Shown here piece by piece: positions 13,498 through 26,100 of a stretch of 64,000 nucleotides of DNA. The notes beneath the pieces are model-generated. The model worked only from the letters and a program-made list of their open reading frames with translations, ran no database searches and had not been told where the DNA came from. Each line of letters starts with the position of its first letter. Position 1 is the stretch's first letter. The DNA is taken from contig NC_048538.1 in NCBI RefSeq assembly GCF_902806685.2, positions 11,966,001 to 12,030,000 on the forward strand, in the 5' to 3' direction. The stretch is from Maniola hyperantus. Taxonomy: Eukaryota; Arthropoda; Insecta; Lepidoptera; Nymphalidae. Position numbers and translations under genes: made by a program.

Positions 13498-14286
13498 CAA
13501 AAACAGCTTCGAGAATCGTTTATTTATTAGTGCCCTAGTGCCATAGCCATGATAAGACTGCAAGATGAAAGTAATTCATTAATTATCTTAAAATAACAAA
13601 TCGTTTCTTTATACACACTCTAACGCGACGGGAACAAAGGATTTTAGCATTAAAGAAGCTTGGTAAAAGGGGCACAGTAACATACCTACACAAGGTACAT
13701 TAATATAGCTGTATTTGTAAAGCTCTCACCTAGTCTCCGGTTCCCACGCTCCGCCTTCCGTTTAACGGCAATCAGGGCCAAGCTACGACGCTCTGTCAAT
13801 ACCAAGGCGAAAGGTTTCTCTGATAAACTTATCTCAGCCTCCCCTCCCGCGCTTCGCCGATCCGTCTTCGTTTATCTCTCACGTACGTAGGCATGTCCTT
13901 ACGATATTCACATTTCGCACCATGTGATTCGTGTAGGTACTTAAGCAATCTAATACAAATCCCTTCCAAATCATCGTGTTTGCATTTTTTATGATTTCAA
14001 AGTGAATTCTACTTCAAAGTAGATACATGTATGGGTGAGTTGTAACAACGCAGGTATATTGAATGTTTGCCTTAGTCAATCGACGTTGACCTAAGCCTAA
14101 TAACTTATGATACTAAGACCTGCCTCGCCGGATGATTGAAATGTAGAGGGACAAAATTGGTCCGTTTACTTGCCACTTTGCTTCCTTGTTGAGCCATCGA
14201 TCTACGTTATTACATCCAATATCAGATGGCAATCTTTAACTCTATGCAGAAATATTAACATAGCTATGTACCTATACCTATGAATT

Positions 14287-14645
14287 GTCATCATCATCAA
14301 CCCATCACCGGCCCACTTTCTTCACTCTGGACTGGTACCCGCACTTAAAACCAGCCCAATACTGAGCACGGGTTTGCTCTCAGAATAAGAATGGTTTGGG
14401 GCATAGTCCACCGCACTGGCCAAGTGTGGATTGGCAGACTTCACACACCTTTAAAAGCATTATGGAGAACTTTCAGACATGTAGGTTTCCTCGCGACGTT
14501 TTTCTCACCATTATAAGCAAGTGATATTTAATTTCTTAAAACGCACAAAACTCCGAAAAGTAGAGTGCGTTTGCGGAATCAAAGCCCCGACCACCCGAAT
14601 AGGAGCCCAACGTCATAACCAATAGGCTACATCGCTTACCTGAAG
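14287..14645 (-). mobile_element. tRNA-derived SINE, minus strand
   Basis: Starts with the complement of the SINE tail (tcatcatcaacccatcaccg), includes ggccaagtgtggattggcag, and ends with a decayed tRNA-like head: the complement of 14570-14640 has A-box- and B-box-like strings (tagcctattggttatgac, ctttgattcc). Confidence 0.7.
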
Positions 14646-17600
14646 TTATGGTAAAAATAATGTTAAATCTAGGCTTTATGGACAAAATCCAGGGTGGGTA
14701 CGACTATAAAGATATTAGAGAAAGATCAATGACACATTTTTACCTATGTAGGTAGATTCTATCGCAATATTTTGTCCTCTTATAAAACATGTCTGTTTGG
14801 CCGGTTGCCCGAAGTCTGCAGGAATTTGAAAGGAAACAGAAATTTCAGTTTAAGAAAACAAACGCAAAATCTTATAAAATGCAGTTAATGTCAACACACA
14901 TGCGAACAAGTTCGGTAAACATATACTGTACTTTCAAGAAGTTCAGCTTTATTTTGTAGTTTCTTGAATCGTGCAACGCTCGACAGGAATCTGTAACGGT
15001 ATACATAGGTACTAATGTTAAAACTTCCACCATTTAGTAATTCTGCACAAGCAATGAAATAACATTGTCGCCAGAAAACAATGTAGAACATCTATTCGAT
15101 GTTGTTTTGCAGGCGTTAGACCTCTTTGTTTCTTTCCTTTAATGATTCCGTATTGATTTTAACATACTAACTTCTATAACTGTGGTATACAAGCTGTTAG
15201 GATAATGCCCGTAACATCCCGGCAAGCTAAGGTGAGGACAAATATGTTGATGTGCCGAAAAAATTATGTGCCTCGTAGCTTGATGCCCGTGGGAGATATG
15301 AAGAATTTGTTTGAAACTCCAGTGTAACAGCCCTGCAAGCAGCTGATCGGGGAACTGAATTTGTAAAAAAACTTCCGTGTACTTGAAGGCGTGTTTGACC
15401 ATTTTGTCAAGTAACAGAGACAACGAAAGAATCTATATCACTATTTGGTACTGTAGTACATACTTCATATTTTTTCATGTTATATGATTTATTAAACAAG
15501 CTGTATATTTATAATAATATTTATTTGTAAGAAAATAATAGATATTCATTACTGTTTATCTGTCTTCTAAGACTCTAGAGGTAATCAGTATGTAGAAAAT
15601 TCCAATGAAAGGGGATAACGAAATCGGTTTACATATTACAATCTACTCCAGAATTATTTTATCACTCTTTTATGTGTCGACACATTTTTATAGGACCGTA
15701 AAGGTGAATTAAAAAAACATCAACCGAGCAGCCGCATATTTTGTAAGCGTATCAACGAAGAAAAGGTTGTAACAGCGACTTACTAACGCAAAATTCTTTA
15801 TAGAACACACATATTACATTTTAATGTTTGTGTAGTTGTAATCGTAATCTTCTTCAGGCAAATTAAATGTTCTTAGAATATTATTTTATGAGCTTTGGGG
15901 TTGTTGAAAGTGTAATCTATTTATTCAGTTGGTACTTAACCACATACTGATCTTGCATTCCGTACCATTCATCAAGTCACAGGCGTCTTCGTATAAGTTA
16001 TTTTTGCTATCATCATCATCATGATCAATCCATCGCCGGCTCACTACCAAGCACGGGTCTCCTCTCAGAATGAGAAGGGTTTTGGCTATGGTCTACCACG
16101 CTGGCCAAGTGCGGATTAGCAGACTTCACACACCTTTGAGAACATTATGAATGATCAGGTGTGCAGGTTTCCTCACGACGTTTTCCTTCGCCGTTTAGGC
16201 AACTGATATTTAATTGTTAAGAGTTAGTTTAATTAAGTTGAGTTTTGCTATAGAAATATTAATATAGTTTAAATTTCCATGTACAATTTATTTTTCGTCA
16301 AAAAAACTCATAAATAATTTTATCTTACCTATAAAGGAATTGCCAAAAGCAATGGAGTAAAAATTTAATGACTGCTTTCATGTGCGCATTAATACCACTC
16401 GAACCGCGAGTGATCAGCAAAGGTGGCGAAGTATGAAACGCGGTGTTTTCCAGCGAAACAATTAAATTTCGCACACATCGATGGGATTAAGGGCACAATT
16501 TGAGGGCGGGAAGGCTCAAGTTCAAGCGGCAGTAAGCTTCAGCCTATAGCGTCTTAAGTCCGCTCGGTTAAACTGAGATCTTTGCGTCGATGTCGGATAC
16601 TCGATCGGATTCAATCGATATAACGTCGGGGGCCCGTCTACCTAGCAGGGCTAAATACAATTTACCTTTGTTATTTTTCGTGTCATTAAACTGCGTCGCG
16701 ATTTCGAACGCTCGATCGGGATTGCGAACTCCGATGCGAATTGTTTGTGAGCTTTTGTTTCCCACTCCGGTCGCCAGCGACGCGACATCAATTAACGTCG
16801 GATCCCGAACGAAATTTTCTTCATGGCCGTTCGTATTATTCAAGATAGATTTAATAGAATTATTATAGACTGCGAAATAAGGCCAAATATTCAAATTCAA
16901 TTATCCTCTCTTTTTCAGAGAGAAAAGTGTGTAAATCGATTTGGAAATTGAAGCTTCGGTAAATGTCGGACAAATCTAATTCATGCGCTATCACTTATGG
17001 TGACATTTGTCAAGCATGCCCCTCGTTTGCGTGCTACTGAACAAATGGGGATGACCACGTCGCTGCCGTAGGCTCTGGTTCATTTGTAAAGCTTTAACGG
17101 CAGTGACAAATTGCGAAACTCTCTACTTTTATGTTGCAAACGATCGAAGAATACCGAATGTATGGAATAATTTACGCCTATTATTTTCACGATGCCACGC
17201 CATAACTATTAATAGTTGACATTTAAAAAAAAGGGAAAAGTTTTTATGGGCGTTAAATCAATCTTTAATCTAAACACTGTATAAAACCCGTATGTCAGTA
17301 CTCGTCTGTAATCTAAGCTTTCAAGTTCAGCATCACGTGTTGATTATTCAGCCTTATCTAGGCATAAAACTTGGTGGAAAGACACTCAACACGTTGGAGC
17401 CTCACACTCACTTCCCCGCGTTAATGCAAAAGCACGTAGTTTCATGTCGACGTAGAAAGTTGTGCAAAGTGCACAAAGTGTGCGAACGCCGCGGCAAGGC
17501 CTTCATTTGTCGGCTCATGACGTCCGCGTGACAAATGTGGACGGGACTTTATGCACCGTACGTACAACGAGAACGCGTCGCGATTATGCACGGCGATGAA

Positions 17601-18300
17601 AAATGTAGCTCCGAGTTTTAGTCCGTCTGCCAAGCGGTTTTTAACGTAACAATTTGTCATGAAACATCTATGTGTTCTATGCATGTGTTCTTTAAAAGCT
17701 CGCGAGTTTTAGGAGACATTTTTGTATAGATATAACAATAGAGACCGCTTCTTACAAATTCAAGTATGTACCTGCTTATCTATTGCTACATTGTTATTTT
17801 GTGTATACTTAGTAAATATTTTTATATGTTAAATATTTGTTTAAGTATTTACATATAATACATCTTTATGACCTCTTCTGTCCACTTTTCATCTTTTTCT
17901 TTTAACTGTTACTAATTTTTGGAATGAATAAATAAAATGAAAGAATGGCACTTTTTTGGATGGTAAAATATCTATTCATTCTATTTTTTTAATCATTCAA
18001 ATGAAACAAAAGACATAAAAAAGTGGTCTGTATCGACGGTTTTTAGATAATTTAAGCCTATGTACTTTTCTACACGGGTTTCACTTGGTAGCAAAATTTC
18101 AGAGGTTAGGGTTAACGTAGATTGGGTAATTTATATCTGCCTCCAGCCTCCCTCCCAAGTGAGGTAGGAGATACAAGCTCTGGAAGAGAACCATGCCTTT
18201 CGTTAAAATTGCTTAATGGATCGATTAAATGTTGAGTTTAATTATAAGATACATTAATTTACCTAATCGTCGCTGTTTTTAACATCCGTTAATGATCTTC
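14646..18300. other. Unassigned DNA with CpG-rich islets, probably Rbp6 intron
   Basis: Outside the SINE at 16009-16225, segments 16390-16870 and 17380-17660 are GC/CpG-rich and open in several frames on both strands. No protein family is recognisable, so I treat them as possible regulatory or conserved non-coding DNA. Confidence 0.4.
16009..16225 (-). mobile_element. SINE fragment (body and tail), minus strand
   Basis: tcatgatcaatccatcgccg, ggccaagtgcggattagcag and tgcaggtttcctcacgacgt match the 14287 copy. The tRNA head is missing. Confidence 0.7.
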
Positions 18301-18782
18301 TTAAGGTGACGCAGGACGCTCGACCGAAATTGGCAGCGCATGTGGGTAACATGTTTGCTTTTCACTTGACATTGTATGGGAAAGTTGAGAGGCACGATGA
18401 TTTTCACTGAAATCAAGCGCGCGAAAAGGGTTTAGGAAAAGTATTTTTGAGAAAAAACTGCTGAATTTATGTTTGCAAAGTAAAGTTATTTCAAGTTATG
18501 AATAAATAAACTACGTCTAATGATAAATTGATTTAGAATTTTCATACCCCTAATCTTATTTATTTAAATCCAAAGTTGTCATTAATTTAGTGTTAAAATA
18601 AGAATCTTTTGAGCCTCGTAACTTTTAAATCAATATTTTTTTCAATGTTTTATATATCAATAAACCTAGATAATCACGAGATAAATCGATATAATTCATA
18701 GTTTTGTGCACACAATATCGAATATTGTTGTAATTTCCCTCCTACGTTTGTATGAAGAAAGCACTGAACTGAGTCCCCTTAA
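18301..18782. mobile_element. piggyBac-type MITE candidate (TTAA borders)
   Basis: TTAA at 18301-18304 and 18779-18782 flank a 474-bp stretch whose ends are GGTGACGCAG on the left and, as complement, GGGGACTCAG on the right. TTAA duplication is the piggyBac hallmark. No transposase frame. Confidence 0.5.
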
Positions 18783-18893
18783 GAGAAGTACCTAACCCTA
18801 GCGCACTCTCCAGCACATTCCATACAAACGTAGGTTATTCCATTTGAATATTAACCAATTAAATTTGAAAATCAATGATTTACTTTAGCTAGA

Positions 18894-19178
18894 TCATCAT
18901 CATCAACAAATAGACGTCCACTGCTGGACGTAGGTCTCTTGTAGGGACTTCCTCACGCCACCGTCTTGCACCTCCTGAATCCAGCTGCTCTCTGCGACTC
19001 GTCTGATGTCGTCCGTTCACCTAGTGGGGGAGAGGGGGTCTTCCAACGCTGCGCCGTCCAGTGCGAGGTCACTATTCCAGCACGTTGGGACCCCAACGTC
19101 TACTGGTTTTCCGAACGATGTGCCCTGCCCATAGCCACTTCAGCTTCGCAACCCATTGAGTTATTTCGGTTTCTCTAG
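18894..19178 (-). mobile_element. RTE-type LINE 3' fragment
   Basis: The complement reads the same C-terminal motif as other copies (QWVAKLKWLWAGHIVRKTSR, RWGPNVLE). The + strand shows the characteristic end catcatcatcaacaaatagacgtccactgctgga. Degenerate. Confidence 0.65.
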
Positions 19179-19224
19179 TTCTCCTATGAATCTGCATGAA
19201 GTCACGGGCATCATCTAGTAAAAT

Positions 19225-20078
19225 ATGAAACATGAAATTCAAATAATTTCAAATCATAGGAAGTGTACCATAATAATCATTTAGATTTTATCGTTCTGCC
19301 TAATGAGTATTCAATGTTAAGCCCTTTGACTTGATAAAGTATATTAAAATTCAATTTGTGAGTCGAACCGTGAAGCAGAACGGATTGTCGACTGATTTTG
19401 TCACCCCCTTTTCTTCCATAATTTTGCGACTCACCCAATTCTGCGATGATATTTACTTAATGCTGTCAAGTACAATGCTAGCAATTAATTCTTCAACATT
19501 GCCATCCATTAGGATTCGTGAGCTCCCAAAACAACTGCTATTTTTTTTTATTTTAACATAAGTATTATACATTTTTGATGATTTTTATACAATTAAAGTT
19601 TGGAATAATCTCATAAAGCTATACGAATTTTCATACAGTTTTAACCAATAGAGAGACCGATTTTCTAAGAAGGCTTTAATTTACGAGCTACCTATTTATC
19701 TCTCAGTAAATGCAACTAATTATACATAAATTTGAAAACATACATCTTATAATTGATTTAAATACCTAACAAAATTGTATTATTACTGTAGGTATGTTCT
19801 TCATGAAAAAAATAATTAAACCAATGCGTCATTTTTAATTCTGATATTTAATGTACGAAAACAAGCAGTAATTTTGACCCTATAAGACCCATTCGGGATA
19901 ACCAGTAGTTCTTGTCAATCATCCGCTCTTTTTAGTTATTACCAATGCAAAAATAATTATTACGTCGATGCGTTACTTTAGTACCTACCTACCGCGTGAA
20001 AGAAGGGCAAACCTACAAACACAAAATTTGCACTATTGATAGAGAATGCAAAACTGACAACGATCTGCATTGTTTCAG
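19225..20078. other. AT-rich intron upstream of the first recognised Rbp6 exon
   Basis: No repeats or coding frames recognised. The acceptor tgtttcag closes it at 20078. Confidence 0.6.
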
Positions 20079-20163
20079 GTGGAATGCAAAAAAGCACAAC
20101 CGAAAGAAGTCATGCTTCCCGCGAACTTGGCGAAGACGAGAGCCGCCGGACGCGGTGCCTACG
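20079..20163 (+). CDS. Rbp6: Rbp6 exon: RRM2 end and post-RRM linker
   Basis: The acceptor tgtttcag precedes GTG at 20079 and the donor TACG|gtgagt ends the exon at 20163. The 85 nt are read in phase 0 and leave one base (phase 1). It encodes VECKKAQPKEVM, the last beta strand of RRM2, then LPANLAKTRAAGRGAY, a linker conserved in Musashi proteins from insects to vertebrates. The exon is the first recognised in the window; the preceding exon, expected to end in a motif like HEINNKM, was not seen. The same frame stays open beyond the donor to 20462, which is listed separately. Confidence 0.95.
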
Positions 20164-23100
20164 GTGAGTTGCTAGGTAGCGCCGTGGCAGCCGGCGCCGT
20201 TCGGTACGCTCCTTACCCCGTCCATGCGCCCGCGCAGCTCCTAGTGACGGGCGCGGGCGCTACCGGCGCCGCCGCCATGTACCGCCGCGCGCTCGCCGCC
20301 CTGCGCCCCACTCCGCGCCCTCCACGACCCACTCTGACCCCTATCACCATTCCACCCCTCGCCTACTCTGTCTCGGAACTCCTCGGAGCTCATGCCCTCG
20401 ACATCCGCACCCTCTACTCTCCCCTCACCCACTCGACGCTTCCCACGCCGATGCCCCTCTGATCCGCAATCCTCTTCCAGCAACATCCTCATCAACCTTT
20501 TTAATGAACTTGCCTAAGTATTCAGTATTATTTTGCTCCCTCAGTATTATTCTTTTTCATTCAGGCCAATTGAGCTGCGCTGGCGTACCTTCCTATCCAT
20601 TCCTCTTATTCTTTTACATTCCTCTTCTATTGTATCCTTGCGTTTATTTTAATGTATCGAAGGAAACAAATAATATCCAAAGTGTCTTATTTTAGTAATT
20701 GCCATTAGAGAATCAGTTAGATAGCAGATTTTCGAAATGTGTACTAACATAAATTATTATTAGTAAAGCTCTAGAAACAGTTGTTATACAAAGGTTTATA
20801 TAATAATGATTACATTTTATGAAACGTAGTAAAATCATCTGGAACAATTTTATGTAGGGAAATAGAGAGCAATATTTTTCTACCAGGTTGTAGGTGCTTA
20901 ATGCCATTTGATTTTATAAATAGATAGATGGAAATAGTAATAAGCCTGGTATTTTTTCTGATTTTTAAGTAGTTTTTAATATGGAATAATTACTAAGGAC
21001 CCTATAGTCCTGCTGATTCTTGCCAGTTATGCTACATATCCATCCATTATAAACAACTAATGCAGCTTAGAAACAATTTCTAGTTACGACGTTACTTACG
21101 GCTGATTTAATGAAGTTATTTCAAAATAATATTTTGTTAAATGATATTATATTCTTTAGCTTTTTACTATAAATAGCTTTGCAACTTGATGTCGGCTTTT
21201 CAAAAATGTTATCATTGGAAGAAAAGAGGTACCTATGAACAGTCGATGTTACTTATGAGTTTTGTGAAATTTTAGTCGATATATTTTACACGTATTTATT
21301 TCTTTATTTATTATTTATTAGACTAGGTAAAGTAATGAAAGCGACGTATCTATGTATTTATAGAATATATTAGATGATTAATTATTACTTCTTGGACTTT
21401 CTTGTGCAATGCAAAAATTCTATGAACTTTGTTCTTTTTTAGTTATATTTAGTTTGTCTTCAGTTTTATTAACTCTTAGTTGAATATTTGTTACCTATAA
21501 CAATAAAGGTGTTATTAATAATTTACTGAAATGTGTATTATCAGAAGTAGCTCTCGTATAAACTAATAAATAGTATTAATTGTATTAACTTATTAAGTAG
21601 GTAAATTCGGTAGTATTTAGATTAATAAATATCATTTCTAAAATATTTCAAGATGTCTGTTTGTTTAACATGTTTAGATTTAGACTAACAATGTGTAGAA
21701 TAGATTAACGAGTTAAGTCAAGTTATATAATCATCTTTGGTGATAGATACTAACATACCCCATTGAAGTCATACTAGTAACTTTTGAATGGTAGTAAAAT
21801 TTAGAAATCTTAAAATACTATAATCTAAGTATATAGTATATCACACATAATATGTTTGTACAATCCACAAGAACATTTTCGCCAAGCAAAATAGTGTCTC
21901 ACGGTACACTTAAAATTTCAAATACTTCAATGTTTACTAGTACCTACACACGAATGTATAAATTAAGATGTAAGGATCGATCAATTTATGTAAATGTTTT
22001 TACATTTCTAGATTTCATGTGGTCATTGGGTGCTCTTCCTGACGGTAAGTTGTTATTACTATTCACATTATATTTTTAAAGTCAAACCATTCTCTGTAAC
22101 TCCTGCATCCTCAAATCATGTTGTATTGGAACGAGTTGGACCAATATATTATAAGCTTCCGTACCTCAATAATTCAATTTGCACATAGCGTACCAAAACG
22201 GATCATGATAGCATATAATTGACTTGACAATTTACTTTCACGCGTAATGCAATAGACAGGACGATATGCCTAATTAATGGATTATCAAACAGCGTGTCGA
22301 GGTGTGCTTCCATCCGCCGTAATGGATCACGTGGCCTGACAGATACACTATTTTGATTGGCAATAATATGATAAACGATCCGGTGTGGTAATCATATCAG
22401 CCTCCGTCCGGTCCGCCCATCAATCACCAACATTTTATACCGGACTTCATGTTCACAAAGCCGATATTGCAAACATATTGTTTTATATGTAACTTTTAGC
22501 AATAATGTCTGTTTGAAACTAGTCCACATAGTTCTCATATTTCTATCTAGAGTAGCCGTAGTTTACTTTGTAATTTAATAAGTTTGTTAATGAAATGCTG
22601 TAAGACGTTCCCTAATTGCATAAAATCGTCGTTAGTCCTCTTATAGTCTGCTACACTTAACGATGTTTACAAAATATCATCTGCTGGACAATGTCCAAAA
22701 CGATGTCGTACCGAGCTTGTACGATATACTTTAGTCTACCTTTTATGTGACGGTTCTATTTTGAAATTAGGGCGTTGTGACACGTGTTACGTACCAAAAA
22801 TTTATATGGACCGAAACGCCCGGTGTCGACGTCAACAAAGCGATGACTGATTGAAATCAAATTAATTGAAAGCATGTAATCTGATAATTGAACGCTTTGT
22901 GCGTGAATGGTGTGTTTGACGATTAACGTTTGTTTATTTGTTGCACAGGTTTCCCCGCAGCGTACGCCGCCTACGCGGCAGGACGTAGCTATTCGGGCTA
23001 TCCTAGCTTCGGGCTGCCGTACCCCGCAGGTAATCCCCTGGCGAGCTTGCACCACCAACTATCCGGCAATCACTACCACCATCTGGCGACACTACTGCCA

Positions 23101-26100
23101 TACCACCCACTCGAGCTCAGTGGGGTTTACAATGTACACGCCATGCATCTGTGAACTCGCCCGTCGACAATGCATTCCACTAACTGCTAACGATTCGCTA
23201 CCCACACTATCCCTAACCAACTTACCTACTCCATACCACTTAAATAATACCTATAAAGCTTCTCGTAATCTATAATTGTGCTAGCTGTGTTCTAACTTAC
23301 TATTTCACTAACTTGTGCATCGGGAAAAGTTCGTATGAACTCTCACTAACAACTTTACTAACAAGTTAACACCTCTAACAATGACTGAGCCATCTAGATA
23401 AATTTGCCACGCCGTCAATTACAAAACGTCCAAGTTTTGAGAAATGCTATTTATTGTTTACGTTCAGAATTTTGTTGAAAGAATCCGACCAAATGCGAGC
23501 GCCTCGCTCTGTTTACAAGCGATTCTTCCTAATGATTCTCAAATGCTACGCGTCAAGTAAACTCTTAATCGCAAATAGGTTCTACGTTAGCTTTGGCTCT
23601 CTGTCTCTATACGTGCACCCCCCATTCCTTCTCTTGCGCCACCCTCTGCGTGGTCCGCGTCACCGCCAAGTCACATGTACTATTCCTACTCCTCATTAAC
23701 AGAGACGCTTTTTAAAAGATCTAAACAGATTCAAACAAAAGTACTGAAAATTACGTCCTTTAACGTGTATGTCCATATGATATTAAAATATATCGTAAGT
23801 ACTTGGCGAGAAAATAAATTTTTAATTACCCAAATTATTCGAGAAATTTAGTCAATTCTATAGCAAGTAGATTTTCATAATTTCAATGTAATTTCTGCAA
23901 AAGAAAATAAACTGCTCCGTCAAATACGGTCACGAGAGTGCCTAATCGGTATGAGCGGGAGTTACGCGCAGCTGTTCAAACACTCTTCTTGTTATTTGTC
24001 CTACATACCGTATTTGAGTCTTTTTCGTTCTGCCATAATTGTACCCGTAAGCTTTTGGCTTTCTATTTTTGGCCCGAAGGCAAGTACAATATTTTCGCAA
24101 ACGCGTCGGAAAATTAAACAAGTACGATTTTTCGGGCACAGTGTTTGAACGAAAATTTGATCCATTGTACTTTTAATTCCACAGTAGATGTTATCGTAGA
24201 TGTGACCACGGTCGACTGTGGTTGTTTTGCTTTCGTATTAGTCAAACAAATCGTTTCGCACTAATTACTTTTAAGCTACCGTTTTACCGCACGCGAGACA
24301 GACGTTTTAAGTCACAAGCGTATAAAAACACGACAATTGCGAGCATTAGTTATGTTATAAATATACGCTTCTAAAATAAAATATTTTTGCTATAGAAAAG
24401 CTCTTATCAACTTAAGCTTTTTTTATGAAAATAAAACTGAGTTTTGTCCTTTGCTATTATAATAACTATGTTTGCGAAATAAAAATGCAGAAATATTTTA
24501 GTGTTCATTATTTTCGATATCTTTGCGGGTTTCTAAAGCACGTGTTATAGAGTTTGTTTTTAGAGTAAAAATAAAAAGTGCAATAATTTTAAACACAACA
24601 ATTAACTTGTTTATAGCTGTTAGTATTAGATAACATAGTCAGGAGCTCATTTTAATTTTTAAATGTTGATTTCAATTAAGTATCCGAAAAATATCGTACT
24701 ATTATACGTTACTAATATATTTCTTTAAAAATATATAGTATAATGCCAGCCAGTAAATATTATCAAAATGCACAGGTATTAAGGGTACAGTTTAAGACAT
24801 TTTGCACCATGTTTGCACCACGATGCTGAATTTAATCGGCAGTATACCATCGCTGAATATAATAACGTCTTGGCGGGGGCACTGCCGTGCCCCCTGATAG
24901 GTAATTGTAAAAGATTTACCAATATATTATCACTGTCATGCCTATGTACCTACATTAAACAAGAGTATTATGTGTTTAAATTGTTACTTTTTACGAAAAA
25001 AAGTCTCAAAAAGAATAAGTGATATTTAGCTAATGGTAATTTATGACTCTTTCGGTTTTATTGCCATAATTTAATATTTTTTTCAATCAATGATCTTAGC
25101 GTCCATTTTAATCGTAGAGTTTACAAAATGCTTGGCCGACTTACAACACCTAAGTTGATTCTAATTGACTCCAAACAATGGTGTCCACATAAAATTGTTT
25201 TAATAAAATAGGTCTTATCAAAAGACCCTGTAAACTAATTATAGTATCTGCAGAAATATTTCTATACAAAAGGGCCGACACCCAGTCATTTTACCATGCT
25301 GGATCAACTTTAAATGTAATCTGCATATTTATTGAAAATTTAGCCTAGACTTATTATTCATCATGTAGCGACTAATGCTTGGACTTAGGTTAGGTGAACC
25401 AGTTTAACTCATTAGATATAATCTCCATAGCATTTTGATAGTAACATTATAAACGTATTTATCTTCAACTTAGCAAGTTCTAACAAGTAGAATTTAAATT
25501 TTTCTAGCGTATAAACAAGACTGAACACAACTTATAAACTCTTCTTAAGTTAAATATAAATCGTAGTTTTAAACATTTACTTCCCACGTAGTAAGGCAAG
25601 GGTGCCACCAGACTTCGCGTTTATGCTTCCCAGTACGTTGACACACGCGTGCTGTTACTACAAATGTGTAACCGCATGAAACAGCAATCATATCAGCGTA
25701 TTATTATTGGATTGAGGGAAAATAGGAAATACATTATTACTTTTTGGGGTAGTACTATTGTACTTACGTTATTTTGCACGAATTGCGGGTAAATTGCAAG
25801 GTACCGGGATTATTTAAAATTACATTGTTACACAGGTGTACAAAACGGGAAATTAATTACGTGTCAATATACCCGTAATATTGTTCGTACTGTCAATTTG
25901 ATATTCGTGAATAAATTAAAGTATTACCTACTTAGCGACAGAATAATGATGAAGATGATTAATTATACTAATTTTGTTATAATTTTTTGGAAGTAAATTT
26001 GTAAGTAAAAGTTATTGTATAAAAAATTCCGTATGTTCTGCAAACTTACAAAGTCTGTTTTAATTTTCTTAATTCAAATAGGAGCTTTTGAACGATTAGT

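Noticed and set aside
16568..16900. Overlapping open frames on both strands (110 and 92 codons)
   Set aside because: No recognisable motif; openness is explained by local GC content.
1..20078. Search for Rbp6 exons encoding RRM1 and RRM2 (motifs such as GGLS, GFGFVTF, HEINNKM)
   Set aside because: No matching codon strings seen on the + strand; the exons most likely lie upstream. A tblastn of an insect Rbp6 would decide.
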